Source of the DNA: Flavobacterium sp.
GTDB taxonomy: Bacteria > Bacteroidota > Bacteroidia > Flavobacteriales > Flavobacteriaceae
Assembly (NCBI RefSeq): GCF_027484705.1
Contig: NZ_JAIXSL010000011.1
Span: 146,033 to 210,032, forward strand
Length of the DNA: 64,000 bases
Reading direction: 5' to 3'
Below the pieces are notes generated by a model, which saw nothing but the letters and a program-made list of their open reading frames with translations, did not search any database and was not told the DNA's origin. The number at the start of each line of letters is the position of its first letter. Position 1 is the first letter of the stretch. The position numbers were made by a program, and so were the translations under genes. Positions 44,286 through 51,793 of the stretch are shown piece by piece.

Positions 44286-46418
44286 ATGAAAAAGATATTT
44301 TCTTTATTGTTTTTCGTTTTCGGATGCTGGATTACGGCTGCCCAAAGCACTGTTTCCAATGTTGAACAGTTTCCTGTTTTTCCGGAATGTAAAAGCCTTC
44401 AATACCAGCAGTTGGAAAGTTGTTTCAACAATCAGGTGCAGGATTTTGTATACAACCATTTTCAGGTTCCTGAAGATTTGAAAACCGCTAATTATAAAGG
44501 AAGCATCATCGTGCTTTTTGAGGTCAATAATGAAGGTGTTTTTAAAACGCTTTATATCGACAGTAATGAAGACCGTTTGTCGCAGGAAGTGAAACGCGTT
44601 TTCGGTCAGTTGCCTAAAATAGAACCGGCCACATATAATGGAAAGCCAACCTATGCGAAATATACGATTAAGATTGCCATTCCTTTAAAAAGTGCGGCTG
44701 ATGTGGCTAAGGAAAATGAAGAAATCCGAATTTTAGAAGCCCGGAATTACACCAAAAACCAAGATAAAGAACTTACGGAATACGATAATGTCGCGTACCA
44801 TAAATTCAACAATCCGAAATTTGAAAGTAGTTTAAGCATTCCGTTCTCGCACAGTTATTACGCGCATTTTGACGCTGCGATGAACCAACTCGGAACCAAC
44901 AACCATACAGCTATAAAGCCATACACTTATGCTGATGTAGCCAAGTATTATGATTTCCGGAAAGCCAATGAGCAATTGCAAAAAGATAAAAAAGGCTGGT
45001 GGGGCAGGAAATTGTTTAATGAAAATCTGGTAGAGATTCAGGGCGACGGTTATTGGTTTGCGTTCAATCCGATTTTTGATCTCGAAATGGGAAAAAGCAG
45101 TCCTAGCGAAGCCAAATACACTTACCTCAATACGCGCGGGATTCAATTTCAGGGTGGCTTAGGAAGACAAGTGACATTCACGACCACTATTTTTGAAAGC
45201 CAAGGACGATTCGCAGATTATTATAACCGTTATTCAGAATCCATCAAACCTTACGGACCAACTTCCGATCTAGGCGATCCGGCCGTAATTCCCGGAATTG
45301 GGATTGCAAAACGATTCAAGAAAGACGCCTACGATATGTCGATGGCGGAAGCTTACATCACTTATTCACCAAGCAAAATATTTACTTTTCAGGCCGGCTA
45401 TGGAAGGAATTTCATTGGCGATGGATACCGTTCGCTGATTACAACCGATGGCGTGAGTCCTTATCCGTTTTTTAAAATCAACACGAGTTTCTGGAAAATT
45501 AAGTATACCAATACTTACATGTTTTTGAAAGATATTCGTTCGGAAGCCATTGGCGAAAAAACCTATGCGACCAAATATATGGCGAACCATTACCTGAGCT
45601 GGAACGCGACCAAGCGTCTGAACATTGGTTTGTTTGAATCCGTCATCTGGGCTAACACGAACGGGCGAGGATTCGATATGAGTTTTTTCAACCCGATTGT
45701 TTTTTACCGTTCCGTCGAATTTGCTTCTTCGGCAAGAACCGGAAACGCGCTTTTGGGACTGACTTACAAATACAAATGGAACAACCAGATCAATCTTTAC
45801 GGACAATTCTTATTGGATGAATTTTCGCTCGCAGAAGTGAAGAAAGCCAACAAAAGCTGGAAGAACAAATACGGATATCAGTTGGGCGTGAAATATTTCA
45901 ATGCGTTCAATGTAGAGAATTTGTTACTTCAGGTAGAATACAACCACGTAAGACCTTATGTGTATTCCCACAGCGATCCACTCACGAATTACGGACACGC
46001 GAACCAGAACGTCGGGCATCAATGGGGCGGCAATTTCAGGGAAATGATTTTCATGGCGCGTTACCATAAAGGGCGGTATTTTGCCGATGCGAAACTGACT
46101 TATGGTGTGCGTGGTCTTGACTTTAACACGGCAGCGGACACTTATAATTATGGAGGGAATATTTACTTAAACTATAATGACGGAAAACCTTACGAAACCA
46201 ACGTCACTGTGGGGCAAGGAAATAAAACTACGATTATGATCGCCGATGTACAGGCAGGTTATCTTGTGAATCCGCAGACCAACCTCAAACTTTTCGGAAG
46301 CTTAATCTACAGGAATTTCGATCCGACGCAGGAAACCGCTTCGGCCTTTAAAGAAAGCACGACTTGGTTTTCTTTGGGATTGCGTTGCGACATTTTCAAC
46401 TGGTATTATGATTATTAG
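44286..46418 (+). CDS. remB: Gliding motility protein RemB-like outer-membrane protein
   Basis: Exported 710-residue protein with signal peptide (SLLFFVFGCWITAAQ). Residues ~75-140 look like a TonB C-terminal-type fold (YKGSIIVLFEVNNEGVFKTLYID to YAKYTIKIAIPL); from ~200 on it is a Tyr/Asn/Gly-rich beta-barrel resembling Wzi/capsule-assembly proteins (FTFQAGYGRNFIGDGYRSL, ending DIFNWYYDY). RemB in Flavobacterium johnsoniae is involved in gliding; I base the name on length, general sequence character and position three genes after sprA, from memory of that genome, not on a search. Interspersed repeat copy C begins 10 nt after its stop. Confidence 0.7.
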   Translation: MKKIFSLLFFVFGCWITAAQSTVSNVEQFPVFPECKSLQYQQLESCFNNQVQDFVYNHFQVPEDLKTANYKGSIIVLFEVNNEGVFKTLYIDSNEDRLSQEVKRVFGQLPKIEPATYNGKPTYAKYTIKIAIPLKSAADVAKENEEIRILEARNYTKNQDKELTEYDNVAYHKFNNPKFESSLSIPFSHSYYAHFDAAMNQLGTNNHTAIKPYTYADVAKYYDFRKANEQLQKDKKGWWGRKLFNENLVEIQGDGYWFAFNPIFDLEMGKSSPSEAKYTYLNTRGIQFQGGLGRQVTFTTTIFESQGRFADYYNRYSESIKPYGPTSDLGDPAVIPGIGIAKRFKKDAYDMSMAEAYITYSPSKIFTFQAGYGRNFIGDGYRSLITTDGVSPYPFFKINTSFWKIKYTNTYMFLKDIRSEAIGEKTYATKYMANHYLSWNATKRLNIGLFESVIWANTNGRGFDMSFFNPIVFYRSVEFASSARTGNALLGLTYKYKWNNQINLYGQFLLDEFSLAEVKKANKSWKNKYGYQLGVKYFNAFNVENLLLQVEYNHVRPYVYSHSDPLTNYGHANQNVGHQWGGNFREMIFMARYHKGRYFADAKLTYGVRGLDFNTAADTYNYGGNIYLNYNDGKPYETNVTVGQGNKTTIMIADVQAGYLVNPQTNLKLFGSLIYRNFDPTQETASAFKESTTWFSLGLRCDIFNWYYDY

Positions 46419-46428
46419 CCGCTAGTCA

Positions 46429-46507
46429 TAGCCCTGATGGTAGTGAGCATCCTTTTGCGTCGGGGTTCGACGCAAAAGATAAAACGAACAGCAGGAAATC
46501 GCTCCTA
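46429..46507 (+). repeat. Flavobacterial interspersed element, copy C
   Basis: Compact 79-bp copy: starts TAGCCCTGATGGTAGTG, has the hairpin CCTTTTGCGTC/GACGCAAAAG in the centre, and ends GAACAGCAGGAAATCGCTCC. It lies just behind remB in sense orientation. Confidence 0.75.
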
Positions 46508-46570
46508 AAAAACCAAAGAAGCGATGCCGTTTTTTATGCTTTGTTTTTTGTCAAATCCTTTTCGATAAAG

Positions 46571-46578
46571 TACATTTG
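46571..46578 (+). promoter_or_regulatory. -7 promoter motif for the cytochrome oxidase assembly cluster
   Basis: TACATTTG, exact TAnnTTTG match. It ends 8 nt before TTG 46587 and 32 nt before TTG 46611, which bears on the choice of start. Confidence 0.6.
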
Positions 46579-46610
46579 CAGGAGTTTTGAAAAATACAAC
46601 CCTACACGCA

Positions 46611-47513
46611 TTGAACGCAACCGCAAATACGTTTTCCCTCAAGGTCATGACCACCGATTTTTTAGAAATCACCAAAGCGCGATTAGCGGTCAGTGTGGTG
46701 TTTTCGTCGTTGGCGGGTTTTATGTTGGGCGTGGTCGATTTTCAACATGGTTTTTGGGTGGTATTATTGAAGCTTGCCATCGGTGGCTATTGCATGGTTG
46801 GTGCCTCAAATGCTTACAATCAGGTCATTGAGAAAGATCTTGACGCTTTAATGGATCGCACGAAAAACCGTCCGGTGCCTTCGGGAAGAATGACCGTTAC
46901 CACCGCTTTGATCATCGCCACTTTACTGACCATTCTGGGCATTGCAATTTTATACACAATCAATCCGAAGACTGCGATGTTCGGCGCGATTTCGATTTTT
47001 TTATACACCAGTGTTTATACACCATTGAAAACCATGACGCCCTTGTCGGTGTTTGTAGGTGCTTTTCCGGGGGCGATTCCGTTTATGCTGGGCTGGGTTG
47101 CCGCTACCGGAAATTTTGGCATTGAAGCCGGAACATTGTTCCTGATCCAGTTTTTCTGGCAGTTTCCGCATTTCTGGGCGATTGGCTGGTTCTTGCACGA
47201 CGATTATGCGAAAGCCGGATTTTTTATGTTGCCTTCAGGGAAGAAAGACAAATCGACCGCTTTGCAGATTATCCTTTACACCATTTGGTTGATGATTGCT
47301 TCTTTGCTACCGGTTTTGGGCTATACCGGAGATTTTTTCATCAGCCCGATCAGCGCTGTGGTGATTTTCTTTTTAGGATTGTGGATGTTGTATTACGCGA
47401 TCCAGCTTTATAAAACACGCACGACCAAAGCAGCCAGAACGCTCATGCTGGTCAGTGTTTCCTACATTACCTTGTTACAAATTGTATATATCATTGATAA
47501 ATTCTTACGATAA
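46611..47513 (+). CDS. cyoE: Heme O synthase (protoheme IX farnesyltransferase)
   Basis: UbiA-superfamily membrane enzyme that attaches a farnesyl group to heme B, making the heme needed by the terminal oxidase. The Asp-rich motif is NAYNQVIEKDLDALMDRTKNRP (core NxxxxxxxDxxMxRTxxRP), and the second region is FFWQFPHFWAIGWFLHDDYAKAG. About nine hydrophobic helices. No ATG precedes the first helix except M at 46647, which leaves a very short N-terminus. TTG 46611 gives 300 residues and about 20 residues before the conserved TKARLAVS, the usual arrangement; TTG 46587 is also open but would be nearly leaderless. Overlaps the next gene by one base. Confidence 0.92.
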   Translation: MNATANTFSLKVMTTDFLEITKARLAVSVVFSSLAGFMLGVVDFQHGFWVVLLKLAIGGYCMVGASNAYNQVIEKDLDALMDRTKNRPVPSGRMTVTTALIIATLLTILGIAILYTINPKTAMFGAISIFLYTSVYTPLKTMTPLSVFVGAFPGAIPFMLGWVAATGNFGIEAGTLFLIQFFWQFPHFWAIGWFLHDDYAKAGFFMLPSGKKDKSTALQIILYTIWLMIASLLPVLGYTGDFFISPISAVVIFFLGLWMLYYAIQLYKTRTTKAARTLMLVSVSYITLLQIVYIIDKFLR

Positions 47514-48103
47514 TGACACCAGATAAATTAACCGTGGCCGAAGAAAAAGCCAGAAATGAGAGATCGTATAAACTCCTGCTGTTGTTCGCCATGCTGAGTA
47601 TGACGATGATGTTTGCAGGATTGACCAGCGCCTTCGTGGTGAGTAAGGCAAGAGCGGACTGGTTGAAGAATTTCCAGTTGCCGATGGCGTTCTATTTCAG
47701 CACCGCCGTGATCATTGGTTGCAGCGTGACGTTTCACCTTGCCAAAAAATCGATACAGAAAGACAACAGAAGTGCCACGACTTCATATCTTTTAGGTACA
47801 TTAGCGCTTGGGATTTTGTTCGTGATTTTCCAGTTTATGGGTTTCGGCCAGATTGTGGCGCAAGGATACTATTTCACAGGAAGTGCGAGCAACATCACGA
47901 CCACGTTTCTTTATGTAGTAACAGTCGTGCATTTGGCGCACCTTGCAGGAGGTTTGATTTCACTTTTAATTATAATTTATAATCATTTTAAACAAAAATA
48001 CAATGCGACCCAAACCCTTGGAATAGAGCTAGGTGCGATGTACTGGCATTTTCTGGATTTATTGTGGGTCTATTTGTTTTTGTTTTTATATTTCTTTAAA
48101 TAA
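47513..48103 (+). CDS. Cytochrome c oxidase subunit III-family protein (first copy)
   Basis: Five-helix heme-copper oxidase subunit III of 196 residues. Family features: MLSMTMMFAGLTSAFVVSKA in helix 1, FYFSTAVIIGCSVTFHLA, and the C-terminal HLAHLAGGLISLLI ... ALYWHFLDLLWVYLF-type end (here GAMYWHFLDLLWVYLFLFLYF, core YWHFLDLLW). It is an accessory, non-catalytic subunit of the inner-membrane terminal oxidase. It overlaps heme O synthase by one base and is followed by a second, larger subunit III after a fresh promoter. The catalytic subunits I and II are not in this window. Confidence 0.9.
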   Translation: MTPDKLTVAEEKARNERSYKLLLLFAMLSMTMMFAGLTSAFVVSKARADWLKNFQLPMAFYFSTAVIIGCSVTFHLAKKSIQKDNRSATTSYLLGTLALGILFVIFQFMGFGQIVAQGYYFTGSASNITTTFLYVVTVVHLAHLAGGLISLLIIIYNHFKQKYNATQTLGIELGAMYWHFLDLLWVYLFLFLYFFK

Positions 48104-48113
48104 GAAAAAAATG

Positions 48114-48121
48114 TAAATTTG
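48114..48121 (+). promoter_or_regulatory. -7 promoter motif inside the oxidase cluster
   Basis: TAAATTTG, 23 nt before ATG 48145, in the 41-nt gap between the two subunit III genes. Confidence 0.6.
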
Positions 48122-48144
48122 GGAACTTTTTAACGATTAACTTT

Positions 48145-49173
48145 ATGGGAGCGACAGTTACTACTGCAAACAGCGAAGAAAAAACTTGGGGTGGCGGAAA
48201 TGAGCCATTGGGAGCGAGTTACGGTAAATTAATGATGTGGTTTTTTATCGTATCAGATGCCTTGACTTTCTCAGGATTTTTGGCCGCTTATGGTTTTTCT
48301 AGATTTAAATTTATCGAAACATGGCCTTTAGCCGATGAAGTATTTACACACTTCCCATTCATGCACGGCGTTTCGGCACCGATGTATTATGTAGCGTTAA
48401 TGACTTTTATTCTGATCTTTTCTTCTGTAACCATGGTTTTGGCGGTAGATGCCGGACATCATATGAACAGAAGCAAAGTCGCTTTCTACATGTTCTTAAC
48501 GATTATCGGAGGTTTAATCTTCGTCGGATCGCAAGCTTGGGAATGGAAGAACTTCATCCACGGCGAATATGGTGCGATTGAAACCAAAGGCGGAAGCTTG
48601 TTGCAATTCGTTGACAACACGGGGAAAAGAGTCAAATTAGAAGATTTTGCTGCCACGCTTCCTGAAGAAAGAGAGCAATTGGAGCGCAACAAAGGAAGAT
48701 GGTTTATGGACGAGCCAACTTTGCCAACGTATTCAGTTGCTGAAGTACAAGCAGGTTTTAAAGCGCATCCGGAAATTTTGGTGAGAACCGAAGTGATTTA
48801 TGAAGATGACGCAGCCACGAAAGCCGATCCAAAAATCGACCACGCTTTGAGCAAACACAAACACAAAACAATATTGACAAGAGCCGAATCAGAAATCAGA
48901 TTGGCCAACGCACATTTAGTAGTGGAAGGCGCCAACCTCAAAAGAAACGAATACGGAAGTAAATTGTTTGCAGATTTCTTTTTCTTCATTACAGGTTTCC
49001 ACGGTTTCCACGTATTTTCTGGAGTCATCATCAACGTGATTATTTTCTTCAACGTGCTTTTAGGTACTTACGATAAGAGAAGAACTTACGAAATGGTGGA
49101 GAAAGTCGGATTGTACTGGCACTTCGTAGATTTGGTTTGGGTATTCGTATTTACCGTATTCTATCTTGTTTAA
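48145..49173 (+). CDS. Cytochrome c oxidase subunit III with large hydrophilic insertion
   Basis: Second subunit III of 342 residues, longer than its 196-residue neighbour because a charged segment of about 130 residues (roughly 140-268, from HGEYGAIETKGG to NLKRNEYGSK) separates the third and fourth helices. Before the insert: KLMMWFFIVSDALTFSGFLAAYG and GSQAWEWKNF. After it: FFFFITGFHGFHVFSG and LYWHFVDLVWVFVFTVFYLV, the family's C-terminal signature (core YWHFVDLVW). The insert must sit on one face of the membrane. It is followed by subunit IV after 16 nt. Confidence 0.9.
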   Translation: MGATVTTANSEEKTWGGGNEPLGASYGKLMMWFFIVSDALTFSGFLAAYGFSRFKFIETWPLADEVFTHFPFMHGVSAPMYYVALMTFILIFSSVTMVLAVDAGHHMNRSKVAFYMFLTIIGGLIFVGSQAWEWKNFIHGEYGAIETKGGSLLQFVDNTGKRVKLEDFAATLPEEREQLERNKGRWFMDEPTLPTYSVAEVQAGFKAHPEILVRTEVIYEDDAATKADPKIDHALSKHKHKTILTRAESEIRLANAHLVVEGANLKRNEYGSKLFADFFFFITGFHGFHVFSGVIINVIIFFNVLLGTYDKRRTYEMVEKVGLYWHFVDLVWVFVFTVFYLV

Positions 49174-49189
49174 TTTTTAAGTTATCATT

Positions 49190-49540
49190 ATGTCACACGA
49201 GCACGTATCAAATACAAAAAGAATCTGGTTTGTTTTCGGATTATTATCAGCCGTCACCATCGTTGAGGTTTTCCTAGGGATTATGAAACCAGATGCATTG
49301 CATATGACCCATGTCTTAGGAATGAACTTGTTGAATTGGGTATTCTATATCTTAACACTTTTCAAAGCCTATTACATTGTTTGGGCGTTCATGCACATGG
49401 AAGGCGAAAAATCAAGCTTGAGATGGGCAGTAGTTTCACCGGTGATTTTTCTGGTGATTTATTTGCTTTTCATTTTGTTGATTGAAGCCAATTACATTTT
49501 CGAGGTATTTAAATCTTCCACGATCAAATGGAATTTTTAA
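49190..49540 (+). CDS. Cytochrome c oxidase subunit IV-family protein
   Basis: Three-helix small subunit (116 residues) of the prokaryotic COX4 type: the first helix IWFVFGLLSAVTIVEVFLG, the second LLNWVFYILTLFKAYYIVWAFMHME, the third VIFLVIYLLFILLIEANY. The WAFMHMEGEKSSLRW turn is characteristic. It directly follows the larger subunit III and ends in a hairpin terminator, so 48145-49540 forms one transcription unit. Confidence 0.9.
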   Translation: MSHEHVSNTKRIWFVFGLLSAVTIVEVFLGIMKPDALHMTHVLGMNLLNWVFYILTLFKAYYIVWAFMHMEGEKSSLRWAVVSPVIFLVIYLLFILLIEANYIFEVFKSSTIKWNF

Positions 49541-49563
49541 CAACATATTAATTCACAAAAAAG

Positions 49564-49587
49564 GGTGCGCATTGCGTGCCTTTTTTT
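49564..49587 (+). terminator. Terminator after oxidase subunit IV
   Basis: Stem GGTGCGC/GCGTGCC (two G-U pairs), 3-nt loop, then seven T residues that lead straight into the next promoter. Confidence 0.7.
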
Positions 49588-49594
49588 ATTTTTG
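49587..49594 (+). promoter_or_regulatory. -7 promoter motif for the SCO gene group
   Basis: TATTTTTG, 25 nt before ATG 49620; it overlaps the T-run of the preceding terminator. Confidence 0.55.
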
Positions 49595-49619
49595 TACTGG
49601 TTAAATCCAATGCTGCACC

Positions 49620-50258
49620 ATGAAAAAAAATCTGGTTCTTTTTATCCTTTTCATCTTTCCTATCGTCGCCTATCTTTTCTTTGCTACCGGAGTCAACAGT
49701 TTTATGTTCCTGCCGACGGTCACTAAGAACATTCCGGATATAGGACACTGGCAATCGCTCGACGGACAACCGGTAACGCTCAATAAAAAAATCACCATTT
49801 TGGGTTTTACAGGAAATGACCTCCTTAAAAACAAAGGCAACTATTTCAATCTCAACCAAAAGATTTATAACAAAAACCGCGAATTCAAAGATTTTCAGTT
49901 TGTGATGGTCGCGCCTGAAGGAACGCAAGATCAGGTCAAAGAGATCCTCAACGGATTGCACGACCTCACCGACACCTCAAAATGGTTGTTTGTATTCGCG
50001 CCGACCGATGAAATCCAGACGTTCTACAATTCGTTAAAACTCAAAGGTAAACTGGACGAGTATTTTGGAACTACCAATGTCTACATCATCGATAAGAAAC
50101 GAAACCTGCGCGGTCGCAAAGACAAGGACGAATACAAAGAAGGCTACAACGCCGCATCGCCGTCGGATTTATACAACGAAATGACCGACGATGTCAAAGT
50201 GATTTTAGCCGAATACCGTCTGGCGCTCAAAAGAAACAACGCTGACCGACAAATATAA
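49620..50258 (+). CDS. Cysteine-free SCO/thioredoxin-like membrane-anchored protein
   Basis: A 212-residue protein with an N-terminal membrane anchor (LVLFILFIFPIVAYLFFA) and a periplasmic domain. The second half parallels the following SCO protein: VYIIDKKRNLRGRKDKDEY here against ALIDKNGNIRCRKDEY there, with the HWQSLDGQPVTL strand before the expected active-site position. There is not a single Cys in the protein, so it cannot hold the CxxxC copper/redox site. It is 11 nt upstream of the SCO gene and probably helps oxidase assembly as a degenerate partner, but this is inference; no function is established. Confidence 0.8.
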   Translation: MKKNLVLFILFIFPIVAYLFFATGVNSFMFLPTVTKNIPDIGHWQSLDGQPVTLNKKITILGFTGNDLLKNKGNYFNLNQKIYNKNREFKDFQFVMVAPEGTQDQVKEILNGLHDLTDTSKWLFVFAPTDEIQTFYNSLKLKGKLDEYFGTTNVYIIDKKRNLRGRKDKDEYKEGYNAASPSDLYNEMTDDVKVILAEYRLALKRNNADRQI

Positions 50259-50269
50259 ATTCAACCAGC

Positions 50270-50956
50270 ATGCTTAAGAACAAATCTTATATCGGAATTT
50301 CGTTCATCATCTTACTGTTCGGGATTTACGCCGTTCCTAAAATCATTAGCCGCATTCAAAATGGTGATGTGGTCAAAGGCGAGCGACTTGATCAGGTAAC
50401 CGGAAATCAAAAAACCAACGGGAAATTGCAGAAAATCGGCCCCGCGCCACAATTCGAATTGACCGATCAGAACGGCAAAAAAATCAGCAATGCCGATTAT
50501 AAAGGCAAAGTCTATGTGTTGGAATTTTTCTTTTCAACCTGCCCATCCATTTGTCCGATCATGAATAGAAGCATGCTTGAAATCCAGAACCAGTTTTTTG
50601 GCAATCCGAATTTTGGCATCGTCTCAATTACAATCGATCCGGAACACGACACGGCCCAAGTGCTTAAAGCGCATGCGGAAACTTTGGGCGTAAAATCGTC
50701 GAACTGGCATTTCCTGACGGGTGACAAGAAATATATTTATGATCTGGCCAACAAAGGTTTCAATCTGTATGCAGGCGAAAACAGCAAAGTCAACGGTGGG
50801 TTTGAACATTCAGGTTTGTTCGCTCTAATTGATAAAAACGGAAATATCCGCTGCAGAAAAGACGAATACAACAATCCGATTTTATATTATGATGGCCTCG
50901 AAAAAAGCGGCGTGAAAGCCATTCAGCAAGACATAGCAATTTTACTAAAAGAATAA
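50270..50956 (+). CDS. SCO-family copper chaperone for cytochrome c oxidase
   Basis: Membrane-anchored thioredoxin-fold protein, 228 residues, delivering copper to the CuA centre of subunit II or keeping its cysteines reduced. Anchor: IGISFIILLFGIYAVPK. The metal site is complete: Cys91 and Cys95 in FFFSTCPSICPIMNRS, and His in NGGFEHSGLFALID. IVSITIDPEHDTAQVL is also standard for the family. It overlaps the DUF420 gene by one base. Confidence 0.93.
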   Translation: MLKNKSYIGISFIILLFGIYAVPKIISRIQNGDVVKGERLDQVTGNQKTNGKLQKIGPAPQFELTDQNGKKISNADYKGKVYVLEFFFSTCPSICPIMNRSMLEIQNQFFGNPNFGIVSITIDPEHDTAQVLKAHAETLGVKSSNWHFLTGDKKYIYDLANKGFNLYAGENSKVNGGFEHSGLFALIDKNGNIRCRKDEYNNPILYYDGLEKSGVKAIQQDIAILLKE

Positions 50957-51534
50957 TGGAGAATAATTTTACAGAAGATCAACCGATTTTGGTGCAGGAA
51001 AATACCATCGAGAAAAAATTCAATAAATTCATCATCGCGGTTTCGATACTGATTCCGGTCGTGGTTGCTGTCTTATTCAGCGTCAAGCTCAAGGATTTTG
51101 GGATTAAAGCGGAACCGCTGACTTTCCTGCCGCCGATTTACGCCACAATCAACGGAATTACAGCCGTTGTACTTATTGCCGCTGTTAGAGCGATCAAAAA
51201 CGGCAACCGCAAACTACACGAAAAACTGATGACCACTGCCATTGCGCTTTCGGTGATGTTTCTCGTGATGTATGTTGCTTACCACATGACCGCAGATTCA
51301 ACAAAATTTGGTGGTGAAGGCATGATTCGTTATGTGTATTTCTTTTTGCTGATTTCGCATATTTTATTATCCATTGCCGTAATTCCGTTGGTATTGATTA
51401 CTTACGTCAGAGCTTTAGCGGAACGTTTTGACCACCATAAAAAAATCGCAAAAATCACTTTCCCGATTTGGTTGTATGTAGCTGTGACTGGAGTTATTGT
51501 GTATTTGATGATCGCGCCGTATTATGTCAACTAA
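50956..51534 (+). CDS. DUF420 (CtaM-like) membrane protein
   Basis: Five-helix membrane protein of 192 residues of the DUF420 family, linked in other bacteria (CtaM) to maturation of heme-copper oxidases. Conserved polar residues lie in the helices: LPPIYATINGITAVVLI, KLHEKLMTTAIALSVMFLVMYVAYH, RYVYFFLLISHILLSIAVIPL and RFDHHKKIAKITFPIWLYVAVTGV (key His residues in LHEK, YH, SH and HH). It shares a base with the SCO stop and its last 11 nt overlap the next small gene. Confidence 0.9.
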   Translation: MENNFTEDQPILVQENTIEKKFNKFIIAVSILIPVVVAVLFSVKLKDFGIKAEPLTFLPPIYATINGITAVVLIAAVRAIKNGNRKLHEKLMTTAIALSVMFLVMYVAYHMTADSTKFGGEGMIRYVYFFLLISHILLSIAVIPLVLITYVRALAERFDHHKKIAKITFPIWLYVAVTGVIVYLMIAPYYVN

Positions 51535-51793
51535 CCATCAAATAGGGGACTTCGAATCTGCAAAGCATGCCGTGAAGCGAACTTTTCTGCTGCTGGTTTT
51601 TTACTTCTTTTCTGTTGCCACGAATGCCCAATGTGCCATGTGCCGCGCCGCGCTCGAAGGAGAAGGTAACGTCAAAAAAGCCGCCGCGGTCAACGATGGC
51701 ATCGTTTATCTGATGATGATTCCGTACATTCTTGTGGCACTGATTGGGATTTTCATTTACAGAATGTACAGCAAGAAAAAACAAAATTCTTAA
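51524..51793 (+). CDS. Small exported membrane protein with CAMCR motif
   Basis: Uncharacterised 89-residue protein. A hydrophobic N-terminal stretch (TFLLLVFYFFSVATNA) looks like a signal sequence ending just before QCAMCRAALEGEG, and a C-terminal helix (IVYLMMIPYILVALIGIFIY) anchors it. The CxxC would face the periplasm. It overlaps the DUF420 gene by 11 nt, so it belongs to the oxidase assembly operon, where a heme- or copper-related thiol role is plausible. Its stop shares the four bases TTAA with the convergent DUF4403 gene. Confidence 0.8.
   Translation: MSTNHQIGDFESAKHAVKRTFLLLVFYFFSVATNAQCAMCRAALEGEGNVKKAAAVNDGIVYLMMIPYILVALIGIFIYRMYSKKKQNS

Noticed and set aside
45366..45806. 146-codon open frame on the minus strand
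   Set aside because: Antisense shadow within the remB-like gene.
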